Assembly: GCA_028711445.1 (NCBI GenBank)
Contig: JAQTSD010000013.1
Location: 1-36,658 of the forward strand
Direction: 5' to 3'
From: Candidatus Peribacteraceae bacterium
Lineage (GTDB): Bacteria > Patescibacteriota > Gracilibacteria > Peribacterales > Peribacteraceae
DNA length: 36,658 nt
The notes beneath the pieces were generated by a model, which worked only from the letters and a program-made list of their open reading frames with translations, was not told where the DNA came from and did no database searches. This document shows, piece after piece, positions 1 to 8,716 of the stretch (positions within the stretch are counted from its first letter, which is position 1; each line of letters opens with the position of its first letter). A program made the position numbers and the translations under genes.

Positions 1-2106
1 ACAGGCGATGGTGCGCGATGTCCCCGGCTCGCTTGCCGTGCAGACCTTCGCAGCGGATGGGGTGCGCGGATTGACGAGTGTGATGGTAGCCGGGTCGATA
101 TCGACGTTCTGTGTCGTGAGCGTGAAAACGAGTGTGTGCAAACGCGGCGGGAACGAATCAAGAGTGATTTTCCCCGGTCCGGGTGATGCCCGAAAGCGAA
201 AGGTTCCGACCATCATTGGTCCGAGCTGCACCGGCGAACCGTCCGGATTCACGTCTGCATTCTCAATCGCCACGATCCGTGAGGCAGCAACATCATGCCG
301 CGGCCCGACAACCGCCTGCTGTGCACCAAGAACACCGAGGAAGATCTTCCCCTCCTGCTTGCCCGGAGCATCGGAAAGCTGGAACGCAACTCCCGATTGC
401 ACACCGATCGCTTCCACAGCGGGCTGTTTGCGCGAGGACGGTAACAACGTTACTGCGATGGATCGGCCGCTTAAACGTCGGGGATTACCTACGGGAATTT
501 GCGCCCGGATGAGAAGCGTCACATCCCGATCCTGCGCGACGACGAAATCTGTCTGCGCACAGAGCAGTCCACCCGAAAGATTTCGACAATCGGATGCAGT
601 CGCCGACGCAAACGGCATCGCGGAGCTCCCTTGGTAGAGCTCCAAGTACGGAATCACAGAAGCTCCGCTGAAAGCAAGACTCGTCACACGCACATCTTCG
701 CCACCCGCATGTAGCTTGAAGCGTGCCACAACACTGTCCGCGCTTCCCGGGAGCAGCTGACGGCTACGCACCGGAATGGAATCCGGCATCACTGTAAGCG
801 TGCCGGCGGCCGGCCCTGTTGTCGGAAGCTCTGTTGCTCCACTGCCGACGGACAGCGTGACGGCACACATCGCCACCGGACACGGCTGATCATCGAGATG
901 AATACCTGTGAGATCGGTAAATCCCCGCACACTGATCGCCCGGACAGCCTCTTGATTTTCCGGATCGATCCGCGCCCCAATCGCCCGCGGATTGACCGTG
1001 AGTGAGATATCCGCGACGATCTCGATGCGCACGACGGTTCCGGCACGCACAGGGATCGCGAGCGCCGTGAAGGAGAGCGTGTCTTTTGTGAGAATGGCAC
1101 CTCCTGCCATCTTTTCGGGCATTCCATCCCCATCCGCATCGAAGCGGATACGAAAGTTACGCAATCGCGCGATGCTTCCGGTCATTACCTGCACATGGAG
1201 ACCGGTGACGAGCACATCTCCGTTGCGCGCAGCGGCATCAATTGTAAGGAGTGGGACATCCTTGCTTCCGCCTTCACGCATCTCGGAAGGGATCTCCTGT
1301 GAAGCGAACAGGAGTTCTGCCGGAAGCTCCCTGTCGATCGCACATTGCGAAGAACATCCGTCGCCAGATACGCGATTACCATCGTCACACTGCTCTCCCG
1401 TCTCCACCTTCCCGTTGCCGCAAACAGGTAAAGTCACGGAGCTCTGAGATGAGGAGGATGGAACAGAGGAAGGCACACTGGATACGCTCGATGCACTGCG
1501 AGGCGGTTCGATGCCGACCGTCGCGATATTACCGCCAAGGGACACAAGTAAGACGGCCATCTCGCTCCGGGTGAGGAGGTGTCCCGGATCGTAGGGGAAG
1601 TAGTCGAAGATCCGCTTGCTGGCGCCGACGTCGATGTACGGATCGTACCAGTTCGCCGCGCCAGAGAGATAGGAGGGTGTCTGCATCTCCCAACCATCGA
1701 TACTCATCTTGAGCGCTTCCGCAAGAATCACGTTCTTCTGACCGCGGAACGTGCCATCGGGATACCCGGTAATGATCCCGCGCGCTTTCGCGGCGCATGC
1801 AAGACTCCAGTACCATTGCGAAGGCCCGATGAAATCAGTGAAGCAGGCTGTATCTGTAGTTTGCGTTCCCGTATCTCCATAGACCGCACGCATAAGGATC
1901 TTGAGAAACTCCGCACGATTGAGAAGGATATCCGGACGAAAGAGACCATAACCGATCCCCTCCACTACTCCGCGGGCATGGAGAAGCTCTACCTGTGCCG
2001 CATGCGGATGCCCGACGACGTCGAGGAACGGTGTCACCTGCGCACCAACCGCAAGGGGAACGAGAACCGACAGACCGAGCAGAGCAAAACGACGCACGGA
2101 GATCAT
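1..2106 (-). CDS. Secreted SLH-domain protein with Cys-rich (DUF4215-like) repeat, 3' end cut by window edge
   Basis: The frame is open for 702 codons from ATG 2106 to the window edge, so the C-terminus is missing. The N-terminus has a signal peptide (MISVRRF, then a hydrophobic run ending in AVGAQ). Three SLH-type modules follow at about residues 24-200, with typical fragments such as ARGIITGYPDGTF and NRAEFLKIL. Next is a Ser/Pro-rich linker (about 205-225). A Cys-rich module at about 227-255 begins CGNGKVETGEQCDDGN and matches the DUF4215/Myxococcus Cys-rich repeat pattern. The rest looks like beta-sandwich repeats. SLH modules normally bind secondary cell-wall polymer, so this is probably a surface-anchored protein; its ligand or activity is unknown. 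An in-frame ATG at 2121 would add five residues, and neither start has a clear ribosome site. The gene is divergent from tRNA-Arg. Confidence 0.85.
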   Translation of the reverse strand, partial: MISVRRFALLGLSVLVPLAVGAQVTPFLDVVGHPHAAQVELLHARGVVEGIGYGLFRPDILLNRAEFLKILMRAVYGDTGTQTTDTACFTDFIGPSQWYWSLACAAKARGIITGYPDGTFRGQKNVILAEALKMSIDGWEMQTPSYLSGAANWYDPYIDVGASKRIFDYFPYDPGHLLTRSEMAVLLVSLGGNIATVGIEPPRSASSVSSVPSSVPSSSSQSSVTLPVCGNGKVETGEQCDDGNRVSGDGCSSQCAIDRELPAELLFASQEIPSEMREGGSKDVPLLTIDAAARNGDVLVTGLHVQVMTGSIARLRNFRIRFDADGDGMPEKMAGGAILTKDTLSFTALAIPVRAGTVVRIEIVADISLTVNPRAIGARIDPENQEAVRAISVRGFTDLTGIHLDDQPCPVAMCAVTLSVGSGATELPTTGPAAGTLTVMPDSIPVRSRQLLPGSADSVVARFKLHAGGEDVRVTSLAFSGASVIPYLELYQGSSAMPFASATASDCRNLSGGLLCAQTDFVVAQDRDVTLLIRAQIPVGNPRRLSGRSIAVTLLPSSRKQPAVEAIGVQSGVAFQLSDAPGKQEGKIFLGVLGAQQAVVGPRHDVAASRIVAIENADVNPDGSPVQLGPMMVGTFRFRASPGPGKITLDSFPPRLHTLVFTLTTQNVDIDPATITLVNPRTPSAAKVCTASEPGTSRTIAC

Positions 2107-2145
2107 TGTAACCCTAACCATCGCGTACCGCACACTGCACAGTCG

Positions 2146-2154
2146 TGCTAGGCT
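2146..2154 (+). promoter_or_regulatory. Extended -10 promoter of tRNA-Arg
   Basis: TGC followed by TAGGCT forms an extended -10 element ending 9 nt before the first base of the mature tRNA. No convincing -35 is visible. The same TAGGCT hexamer with a TGn extension occurs before uvrA. Confidence 0.5.
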
Positions 2155-2163
2155 ATTTTCCAC

Positions 2164-2240
2164 GCCCCCTTAGCTCAACTGGATAGAGCGTCGGTCTTCG
2201 GAACCGAAGGCTGCAGGTTCGAGTCCTGCAGGGGGCACCA
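2164..2240 (+). tRNA. tRNA-Arg (anticodon TCG)
   Basis: The full cloverleaf can be drawn by eye. The 7-bp acceptor stem is GCCCCCT/AGGGGGC, the D-stem is GCTC/GAGC, and the anticodon stem is TCGGT/ACCGA around loop CTTCGGA (anticodon TCG, reading CGA). The T-stem is GCAGG/CCTGC around TTCGAGT. The CCA tail is encoded. Arginine identity fits the anticodon and the D-arm resembles other bacterial tRNA-Arg. Confidence 0.96.
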
Positions 2241-2292
2241 TTCGACTCACACCTTCAGCTCTTTACCCGTCCCCTGCAAGATACGCGGGTTT

Positions 2293-2321
2293 TTGACAGA
2301 CAATTCTGATACGAGGAAAAT
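2293..2321 (+). promoter_or_regulatory. Promoter for the two small membrane-protein genes
   Basis: TTGACA at 2293-2298 is followed after 17 bp by GAAAAT at 2316-2321, one base from TAAAAT. The predicted start point lies about 5 nt before ATG 2333, leaving almost no leader. Confidence 0.5.
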
Positions 2322-2332
2322 GAGAGATTCTC

Positions 2333-2563
2333 ATGGACAGCACACTCCTCACCGCACTCGCCTCCTTCGCTCTCCTCATCCTCGCCATCGAGGGGGTCAT
2401 GTGGCACATCTTCCACCGGAAGATCATAGGGATGTGCCTGCCGGAAGAGAGCGGCCCGGGTATGCGTTCACTCTTCACGCGCATCCGCTTCAAGGCGTTT
2501 GCGATCATCCACACGATTCTCCTGATCGTCGTCATCGTCATAACCTACTTCTTCCTATGGTGA
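2333..2563 (+). CDS. Small two-helix membrane protein, unknown function
   Basis: The protein has 76 residues. An N-terminal hydrophobic helix (residues 4-25) and a C-terminal one (about 55-75, ending in ITYFFLW) flank a short polar loop with several Arg/Lys, so a two-pass inner-membrane protein is likely. Its last codons overlap the next start by 4-7 nt (ATGGTGA arrangement), which points to translational coupling with the downstream PH-like protein and perhaps a shared complex. I do not recognise the family. It has its own promoter with almost no leader. Confidence 0.65.
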   Translation: MDSTLLTALASFALLILAIEGVMWHIFHRKIIGMCLPEESGPGMRSLFTRIRFKAFAIIHTILLIVVIVITYFFLW

Positions 2564-3126
2564 AGTCTCCGCTCCTGATGGCCGATACCGAGTTCCAAGG
2601 CAAGCATCCCGGGGAAGCCTTTCAGTTCTCCTTTCGTCAGCACTGGATCAGGCTGCTCTGGCCATTCACCAAGCTCATCGTCTGGCATCTACTCATCATC
2701 AGCATCGCCTATGTGACATTCACGATGATCGAGATCCCTGACAGCTTCACGCGACGGGCAACCCTCGTCCTCCTGACAGTCTTCTACCTTCTCGCAAACT
2801 TTGAATTCCTCGCTCGTTTCTACCGGCACTTCCTCTATGTCATCGTCATCACAGATAAGAAGATCCATCGGATCAAGAAATCGCTCATCATTCTCGACGA
2901 TCACCAGAGCATCGACTTATGGGCGCTGCAGGATATCAACAAGTACCAGCACGGCCTCATCCAGAACCTTCTCGGCTTCGGATCAATTGAACTCGAAGCG
3001 CAGGATACGCTGCTGCGCATTCACTTCACCCCCGTGATCGCAAACATCTACGAAAAGCTCATGCACTTGCGGGAACAGGCGCGGACACAAATGAGTTACC
3101 GGGGCACGGCGCAGCAGAAGGCGTAG
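2557..3126 (+). CDS. Membrane protein with bacterial PH-like (DUF304-type) domain
   Basis: The protein has 189 residues. Two membrane helices lie at about residues 32-52 and 66-85 (WPFTKLIVWHLLIISIAY and the following VLLTVFYLL). A C-terminal soluble part at about 95-170 resembles the bacterial pleckstrin-homology fold of YdbS/DUF304 proteins: strands around ITDKKIHRIKKSLIILD, then DLWALQDINKYQHG, then a nucleating FGSIELEAQD strand. Such proteins are membrane-associated and of unknown biochemical role. I chose ATG 2557, which overlaps the upstream stop; ATG 2578 (MADTEF) is possible. An open frame further upstream in the same phase is out-of-frame coding of the previous gene. Confidence 0.7.
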   Translation: MVKSPLLMADTEFQGKHPGEAFQFSFRQHWIRLLWPFTKLIVWHLLIISIAYVTFTMIEIPDSFTRRATLVLLTVFYLLANFEFLARFYRHFLYVIVITDKKIHRIKKSLIILDDHQSIDLWALQDINKYQHGLIQNLLGFGSIELEAQDTLLRIHFTPVIANIYEKLMHLREQARTQMSYRGTAQQKA

Positions 3127-3158
3127 ATGATCAGCTTCTTATGTTGGTTTGCAACGAA

Positions 3159-3282
3159 AACGCGACAAATACGATGGTTCGAGATGGCCCGCGCTCGTCA
3201 TGGTGAGGAGGAGTCCGCCGCAGGCGGACGACGTCTCGAACCACGAGCGCGGGCCTCCTCACCATGACGTATTTGTCGCGTT
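3159..3282. repeat. Composite inverted-repeat element with permuted arms
   Basis: Four perfect inverted pairs are present. They are AACGCGACAAATACG 3159-3173 with 3268-3282; TGGTTCGAGA 3175-3184 with 3234-3243; GGCCCGCGCTCGT 3186-3198 with 3243-3255; and CATGGTGAGGAGG 3199-3211 with 3254-3266. They surround a core hairpin, GTCCGCC-GCA-GGCGGAC, at 3213-3229. The inner arms reappear in the same order on the right instead of mirrored, so one simple hairpin cannot form. The element fills the gap between two genes on the same strand. Confidence 0.8.
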
Positions 3283-3393
3283 TCAAATGCAACTTGGTAT
3301 TAGGAATGAAGTTGCACACGCTTTTTGCTTTTTTACTCATAAGGAACAAACCTACAAGCTGGCGAAGCGAACAGTGAGCCGCTATCGTAGACC

Positions 3394-4353
3394 ATGATGC
3401 TCGAGCAATTCGTGCACTGGTTCGTCGGCCCCGTCATGCACCTTCCGCCGCAATCGGAAGGGGCAGCCATCGCCTCGTTTTTCCTCAAAGATAGCATCGA
3501 GGTCTTGACCTTGCTCCTGCTTATCACACATGCGATGAGCCTGCTCCGGTACTACCTTCCTATTGAACGGATACGCACACTTCTCACCAGCCATCGCCTC
3601 TTCGGTCTCGACTACTTCCTCGCCACTCTCTTCGGAGCGGCTACGCCGTTCTGTTCATGTTCCTCCATCCCGCTCTTCATCGGATTTCTCGAGGCTGGCA
3701 TTCCGTTCGGTGTCACGCTCGCTTTCCTCATCACCTCACCACTCATCAACGAGGTCGCCGTTGGTATGATGATCGGGCTCTTCGGCTGGCGCATCACGAC
3801 CCTCTACGTTGCCGCCGGCATCTCTATCGGCATGGTAGGGGGGTATCTGCTCGGGAAATTACGGCTCGAACGTTATGTGTCGGCTATCATCACTGATACC
3901 TCGAGGCTCCAGGCTTCCGTCCAACAGGAATACCGTTCCATCGGAGCGGTCTTTCGGCTGACCTCCCGCGACGCTCTCAGAATCTTCTGGAATGTTCTGC
4001 CGTACGTGCTGCTGGGTATCGGTCTCGGCGCTCTCATTCACGGCTTCGTTCCGACGGGATTCTTCGAACAGTCCGTTGCGACACAGGGGCTCTTCGCCGT
4101 TCCTGTCGCCGTCCTCGCCGGCGTACCGCTCTATGCGAATGCCACAGGAGTGATTCCCATCATTCAATCACTCGTAGAGAAAGGGATTCCGCTCGGAACC
4201 GGCCTCGCGTTCATGATGGCGGTTGTGGGACTGTCGCTTCCTGAAGCGCTCATCCTGAAACGTGTCATGCGCTGGCCACTACTCGCAGCATTTTTTGGAA
4301 CCATCACACTGGGAATGATCCTCATCGGATACGGATTCAATGTGATCCTTTAG
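3394..4353 (+). CDS. ArsP/DUF318-family permease (COG0701)
   Basis: The protein has 319 residues and about eight to ten membrane helices. The signature of the DUF318/ArsP permease family is clear: residues around 88-120 read FCSCSSIPLF followed by GIPFGVTLAFLITSPLINE, and a mirrored second half has VPVAVLAGVPLYANATG and LPEAL. Members include ArsP organoarsenical exporters and several uncharacterised permeases; the CSCS cysteines may bind a thiophilic substrate. No arsenic regulator or ArsM is adjacent, so the substrate is open. ATG codons at 3394 and 3397 are both possible; a weak -10 (TATCGT, 3383-3388) sits close upstream. Confidence 0.85.
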   Translation: MMLEQFVHWFVGPVMHLPPQSEGAAIASFFLKDSIEVLTLLLLITHAMSLLRYYLPIERIRTLLTSHRLFGLDYFLATLFGAATPFCSCSSIPLFIGFLEAGIPFGVTLAFLITSPLINEVAVGMMIGLFGWRITTLYVAAGISIGMVGGYLLGKLRLERYVSAIITDTSRLQASVQQEYRSIGAVFRLTSRDALRIFWNVLPYVLLGIGLGALIHGFVPTGFFEQSVATQGLFAVPVAVLAGVPLYANATGVIPIIQSLVEKGIPLGTGLAFMMAVVGLSLPEALILKRVMRWPLLAAFFGTITLGMILIGYGFNVIL

Positions 4354-4385
4354 TGCAGGATGGCCACTTACGGTGTTCCTCCCGT

Positions 4386-4443
4386 GAACCCACCCTTCCC
4401 TTAAAAAGGGGGCGCCCCAGGCGGGCGAAGCCTGCCTTCGCGC
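4386..4443. repeat. Left-end fragment of the ~200-bp dispersed element
   Basis: CCACCCTTCCCTTAAAAAGG and the following GC-rich stretch with AAGCCTGCCTTCGC resemble the left part of the element at 26347-26400 (CCATCCTTCCCTTTAAGG, then AAAGCCACGTTTCGCC). The conserved right part with the CTTCTTTCTTTG hairpin is missing. It lies between the convergent permease and 4498 genes, where it may also aid termination. Confidence 0.5.
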
Positions 4444-4497
4444 ATTACTTCACTACGATGACACAACGCACCGATTCTCCGGACGACTCATCTCTGC

Positions 4498-5721
4498 TCA
4501 TGGGTAGAGATATCGCTGCGCGAGGAGGACCGCATGCATCTGGTGCTGCGTGACATCGATCCTGAGCTTCGGATTGTTCGCTGCATTCATGACTCCGCCG
4601 CGGGCCAGCGGATCATCCGTCGAATGCTCACGCAGATAATCGTTCGCGACCGAGATGCCCACTTGCCACGTCGTGAGCTTACTTAAGCCTTCCTCTATCG
4701 TATCACGGAAGAGCACTTCGGTATCTGCATCCCCCTTGCTCCGTGCAAGGTCGTACGCATGAATGATACCTTCGAATGCATAGCCGGTATTGAACGTGCG
4801 TTCCAGAACATCGTGTACGCCGATCATCCAATGTGTCATCTCGATGGCGTGATCACTGTAGATATCCGTGTCCTTCCACCCGCTGGTCGCGATCTCGTAG
4901 TAAGCCATGGTTCCCCACTGGTAAAAACTCTTGAGGATGGCCGGATCCTGGCTCTCCTGCAACGCCTCCGTGATGTAGTGATGATACATGCGCTTCGCGG
5001 AATCGAGCACGGGCGCCCTGAGTTCATCGTGGCCGAGGTACCGCGCCGCCTTCGAGAGTGCAAGCAACGTCTCGCCGTCGAAGTAGGGAGATGTGCCGTC
5101 CTGCGATGCGCCGTCTTTGTACGCATAGTGTTCGTAGTATTGACCGTCCTTGCGCTTCTGAGAGAGGAGGAATGTCAAGTACCCGTCGAGATCCTTCGTG
5201 AGACCGGAACACTCCGGACATTCTCCTTCTATCCGTAGAAACTCGATGAGGGCGAGGGAAAGGATGGAAACGGTTCCCGTCTCGCCGTACTTGGAGTGCG
5301 GGTAGACGACAATCCTCCGACCGTCTGCAAATTCCTTGGAGTGTTCACGGAAGAACGCAAAACCTCTGAGGATGGCACTACGCGTTTCCGGTGACGGTTG
5401 ATTGCGGTGAATGAGTGCGAGCGCCCAGAGCGGACCGGCCTGGCGCACTTGGTTGTCTCCTGTGGAGTATGTGCGCGCCAGGAAATCATATTCGTAATTG
5501 AAATTGCCCTCCTCCTTCTGATTGGCAAGGAGATATCCACGTCCAAGCGCGAGGGATTCATCGAGCAACGCACGATTCAGTACAGGTGCAGGTGCATCTT
5601 TCTGTTCTGCCGTATGTTCCAGCACTTGCGCATCCCGGTGAAACGGACGGATGACGACGAGGAGGACTCCGACGATACTGAGAATAACGAAGATTGTTAC
5701 GGAGAATCTCTGCTTGGCCAT
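4498..5721 (-). CDS. Membrane-anchored alpha/alpha-toroid-like protein, unknown function
   Basis: The protein has 407 residues. A single N-terminal hydrophobic helix (residues 8-26, VTIFVILSIVGVLLVVI) acts as an uncleaved anchor or signal. The rest is a series of helical hairpins with short loops rich in Gly, Trp and Tyr (GPLWALALIH, GTVSILSLALIEFLRI, YFDGETLLALSKAARYLG, FYQWGTMAYYEIATSGW). This pattern is typical of (alpha/alpha) toroids such as six-hairpin glycosidases, epimerases and terpene-cyclase-like folds. I cannot assign catalytic residues or a family, so a carbohydrate-active role is only a guess. The start is supported by an extended -10 placed 6 nt upstream of ATG 5721. Confidence 0.65.
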   Translation of the reverse strand: MAKQRFSVTIFVILSIVGVLLVVIRPFHRDAQVLEHTAEQKDAPAPVLNRALLDESLALGRGYLLANQKEEGNFNYEYDFLARTYSTGDNQVRQAGPLWALALIHRNQPSPETRSAILRGFAFFREHSKEFADGRRIVVYPHSKYGETGTVSILSLALIEFLRIEGECPECSGLTKDLDGYLTFLLSQKRKDGQYYEHYAYKDGASQDGTSPYFDGETLLALSKAARYLGHDELRAPVLDSAKRMYHHYITEALQESQDPAILKSFYQWGTMAYYEIATSGWKDTDIYSDHAIEMTHWMIGVHDVLERTFNTGYAFEGIIHAYDLARSKGDADTEVLFRDTIEEGLSKLTTWQVGISVANDYLREHSTDDPLARGGVMNAANNPKLRIDVTQHQMHAVLLAQRYLYP

Positions 5722-5727
5722 GGGAGT

Positions 5728-5736
5728 ACGGTAGCA
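5728..5736 (-). promoter_or_regulatory. Extended -10 immediately before gene 4498-5721
   Basis: On the minus strand TGC-TACCGT ends 6 nt before ATG 5721, so transcription should begin at or next to the start codon (leaderless). Confidence 0.4.
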
Positions 5737-5772
5737 GGAAGAGGCAGTCGGAGAAAAGCATCAAATCAATGC

Positions 5773-6984
5773 TCAGATCGAGTGAATCACATGCCCCATC
5801 TTCTCCTTCTTCGTTTTCAGATACTTGTGCTGGAGATCTGTGCGCTTTTCAAGTTCGATGGGTACTTGCTCGACGATCTCCATCCCGTAGCCGGAAAGAC
5901 CCACGACCTTCTTGGGGTTATTGGTGAGCAGCCGGATCTTCTCCACCTTAAGATCCTTGAGAATCTGCGCTCCAGTGCCGTAATCACGCAGATCTGCCGG
6001 GAAACCGAGCCGCTCGTTCGCTTCCACCGTATCGAGACCATGGCGACGCTGGAGTTCATAGGCGCGGATCTTGTTGATCAGTCCGATTCCTCGCCCCTCC
6101 TGACGCATGTACACGAGTACGCCACGCCCCTCCCGTTCGATAATGCGCATGGCCGTCTTGAGCTGTGAACCGCAATCGCAGTGCAGCGATCCGAGCACGT
6201 CCCCCGTGAGACATTCCGAATGCACCCGGACCATGACGGGGGCGCCCGAGCCGATATCCCCCTTCACGAGAGCGATGTGTTCACCGGTATCACAGGTGTC
6301 TTCGTAGATGATCATCGTCCAGAGACCGGTTTCTGTCGTGAGCTCCGTCTGGGCGACTCGCTTCACGAGTATTTCGGAGGTGCGACGGTATGCGATGAGA
6401 TCTGCAATGGAGACGATGAGGAGGTGATGCCGCGATGCGAACGTACGAATCTGCGGAAGCCGCATGGTTGTCCCGTCGTCGTTCATGAGCTCGCTTAGGA
6501 CTCCGCCTGTCCTCAGCCCCGCGAGCCTGCAGAGATCCACTGTCGCTTCCGTATGGCCGGCACGGCACAGGATGCCTCCGTCATGCGCACACAGCGGGAA
6601 GACGTGTCCGGGTCGATTGAGATCCTGCGGCCGCGCCGCCGGCTCTACGGCACGGCGAACCGTCTCCGCGCGATCGTGTGCGGAAATACCCGTAGTCACC
6701 CCCTCACGCGCTTCGATGCTCACCGTGAACGGCGTCCCAAAGGCGGACGTATTGCGCGCCACCATCGGCGGAAGATCCAGCTGATCGGCAAGCGCATGCG
6801 AGAGGGCAAGACATACCACACCTCCGGTGTGCCGGATAATGAAGGCCATTGCCTCATCCGTCACATGCTCAGCCGCCATGATAAGATCTCCTTCGTTCTC
6901 ACGTCCCTCGTCATCCACCACGATGACCATGCGACCGTCACGAAGGACCTCAAGCGCCTGCGGAATGGATGCAAAAGACTCCAT
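5773..6984 (-). CDS. ribBA: RibBA: 3,4-dihydroxy-2-butanone-4-phosphate synthase / GTP cyclohydrolase II
   Basis: The protein has 403 residues and two domains. The N-terminal RibB domain (about 1-203) converts ribulose 5-phosphate to 3,4-dihydroxy-2-butanone 4-phosphate; it shows the acidic [12 protein letters not shown] motif and [14 protein letters not shown]. The C-terminal GTP cyclohydrolase II domain (about 207-395) opens GTP to the diaminopyrimidine; it shows the zinc-site cysteines in [18 protein letters not shown] and the RQEGRGIGL loop. Both domains look complete and the length is normal for the fusion. It is a cytosolic enzyme feeding both branches of riboflavin synthesis, with ribH and ribE nearby on the same strand. 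No FMN riboswitch is seen; a TACAAT -10 lies 12 nt upstream. Confidence 0.97.
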   Translation of the reverse strand: MESFASIPQALEVLRDGRMVIVVDDEGRENEGDLIMAAEHVTDEAMAFIIRHTGGVVCLALSHALADQLDLPPMVARNTSAFGTPFTVSIEAREGVTTGISAHDRAETVRRAVEPAARPQDLNRPGHVFPLCAHDGGILCRAGHTEATVDLCRLAGLRTGGVLSELMNDDGTTMRLPQIRTFASRHHLLIVSIADLIAYRRTSEILVKRVAQTELTTETGLWTMIIYEDTCDTGEHIALVKGDIGSGAPVMVRVHSECLTGDVLGSLHCDCGSQLKTAMRIIEREGRGVLVYMRQEGRGIGLINKIRAYELQRRHGLDTVEANERLGFPADLRDYGTGAQILKDLKVEKIRLLTNNPKKVVGLSGYGMEIVEQVPIELEKRTDLQHKYLKTKKEKMGHVIHSI

Positions 6985-6996
6985 AAGAGAGGCTGC

Positions 6997-7002
6997 ATTG
7001 TA
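6997..7002 (-). promoter_or_regulatory. -10 box of ribBA
   Basis: TACAAT on the minus strand ends 12 nt before ATG 6984, giving a predicted leader of about 5 nt. Such a leader is too short for a riboswitch or a Shine-Dalgarno site. Confidence 0.4.
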
Positions 7003-7118
7003 TCGAAGGCGGATGGAAGCGTCACGTAAGAAGACAACTATCCCTCAAAGCCCGGATGATGGTTTGTAGTGCATGAGCTCCCAAGAGGGAGCCGCCTCCC
7101 ATTACCTCTGCGCTTCTG

Positions 7119-7124
7119 TACAAT
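7119..7124 (+). promoter_or_regulatory. -10 box placed for leaderless start of gene 7133
   Basis: TACAAT lies 8 nt before ATG 7133, so the start point should fall at or within two bases of the start codon. This favours ATG 7133 over an in-frame ATG at 7073. Confidence 0.45.
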
Positions 7125-7132
7125 GCAACGCG

Positions 7133-8668
7133 ATGTCCTCTCTCTTTCAACGACGCTGGATGCCTGTGACCATCGGCGCACTTTGTGTAGGTCTCATCGC
7201 CTTCATGTTGTGGCCGCTTGAGAATGTCCCGTTCCAGGATGACGGCATCCGACACCTGACACTGGCACGGCTCATGGCGGAACACGGCATCGGCACATTC
7301 ACGGGTTGGGGAGATTTCTTCTTCACGGGATACTTCGCTCACCATAACAGCGACCCGTGGTTCCTGTCGGAGGTGCTTCTCATACCGCTTGCGAGTCTTC
7401 CGCTCGTAACCGGCATCAAGTGGTTCATTGTCCTCTCCTCGGCACTGCTCGCAACCGTCATGGGAACGGCATTCCGTGTTCTCAAAGTGCCCTCTGGCGC
7501 AACAGCTCTCCTCATCCCCCTCCTCCTCTTCGGTGAAGCGGGATTCTTCCTCCGCCTCTTCCTCGCACGCCCATTCATTCTCATGAGCTGCGTCCTCGTT
7601 CTCGTCATCCTTGCGATTGTACAACGTCGGACATGGGCTCTCATCCCGCTCCTCGCTCTCGCCATCCTCCTCTCGCACCTTTTCATCTTTCCGCTCATTG
7701 CGAGTTGTATCGGTGTCCTATGGCTGTTGTCCGTCGGTGACGCGCCTCGGGCACGCATTGCAGCCCTCTCGATTGTTGCGGGAACCGGCTTGGGGCTACT
7801 GCTTCACCCACAAGCTTCCGCCTACCTGCACTATCTCTTCACCGTTTTCCTTCAACCAGTCTTTTCGCAGCAAATGAGCCATGGCACAGAACTCTGGCGG
7901 GGATTCGGCATGGGTGCCCACATGACAGAACCGGCAGCTGGCGCTGCCATTCTGTTCGTCACCTGTATCCTCGCCCGCCTCAAAGTACCACTCTCTACGC
8001 TGCATGAGCGCGGCATCACCTTTACTGCGTTCATCGCAACGGGACTTCTCTTCGCTTTCTGGCTCTGGATACGGTCCGTCGAAATGCTCTGGCCCGTTCT
8101 CATCCTCCTTATGGGGCAGCTTATCGGGCTGGCCCCTTCAGCTCCATCGTTGCTCTTAAAGAAGATTCTTCCAAGCAAATTTGCTTCAGGTACTCTCGCC
8201 ATTTGCGCGCTCATCATCATCATGGCACACAACATCCAGAGTACGAGCTTCTATTTGCTCCGCGAAGATCCCAAACATACTCTCGTTCCGGTTGCCGAAG
8301 CTCTCAAGAACATCGAACCGGATGCGCATGTCCTCAATATCCTGTGGGATACTTTTGCGATGCTCTTTGCTGTGCGCCCGGATCTCAAGTACGCAACGGC
8401 CATGGATTCCTCTTTCACAGCCATCGAGGATCAGACGGGCTCCATCCTCCTCGACGTCACGAGGGACCGCGCCTTCGCGTTCCCTGATCCGATCATCTCC
8501 GTCTCTTCGTGGGTACACCAAACGCTCGACCACTTCCCTTCAACGCAATATCTCGTGTTCACCGCGAAAAACCGCTTCTTCATCCAGGCATTGAGTGCAT
8601 TGCCCACATTGGATCACGTCGCATCGAACGAAGTGATCGCGGTTTTCAGGGTTCGGAAAGATCGCTAA
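7133..8668 (+). CDS. Polytopic membrane protein, GT-C glycosyltransferase-like
   Basis: The protein has 511 residues from ATG 7133. About ten to twelve membrane helices are followed by a C-terminal soluble domain of roughly 110 residues. After the first helix comes an acidic loop, NVPFQDDGIRHLTLARLM, in the position where GT-C enzymes (PMT, ArnT, PglB types) carry their catalytic Asp. The C-terminal part (around EDPKHTLVPVAEALKNIEP) resembles the globular tails of such proteins. GT-C enzymes transfer sugars from polyprenyl-phosphate donors on the outer face of the membrane. The family call is by architecture only. It lies between ribBA and an SLH gene on the opposite strand, so glycosylation of surface proteins is a possible but untested role. 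Confidence 0.6.
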   Translation: MSSLFQRRWMPVTIGALCVGLIAFMLWPLENVPFQDDGIRHLTLARLMAEHGIGTFTGWGDFFFTGYFAHHNSDPWFLSEVLLIPLASLPLVTGIKWFIVLSSALLATVMGTAFRVLKVPSGATALLIPLLLFGEAGFFLRLFLARPFILMSCVLVLVILAIVQRRTWALIPLLALAILLSHLFIFPLIASCIGVLWLLSVGDAPRARIAALSIVAGTGLGLLLHPQASAYLHYLFTVFLQPVFSQQMSHGTELWRGFGMGAHMTEPAAGAAILFVTCILARLKVPLSTLHERGITFTAFIATGLLFAFWLWIRSVEMLWPVLILLMGQLIGLAPSAPSLLLKKILPSKFASGTLAICALIIIMAHNIQSTSFYLLREDPKHTLVPVAEALKNIEPDAHVLNILWDTFAMLFAVRPDLKYATAMDSSFTAIEDQTGSILLDVTRDRAFAFPDPIISVSSWVHQTLDHFPSTQYLVFTAKNRFFIQALSALPTLDHVASNEVIAVFRVRKDR

Positions 8669-8716
8669 TATTTTTCATAAAGAAGACCACCGTGTCATCT
8701 GAGTTACATTTTATAA

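Noticed and set aside
7022-7678. 218-residue acidic minus-strand open frame
   Set aside because: It is antisense to the hydrophobic GT-C-like gene; Glu-rich composition is the expected complement of Leu/Phe/Ser-rich membrane coding.
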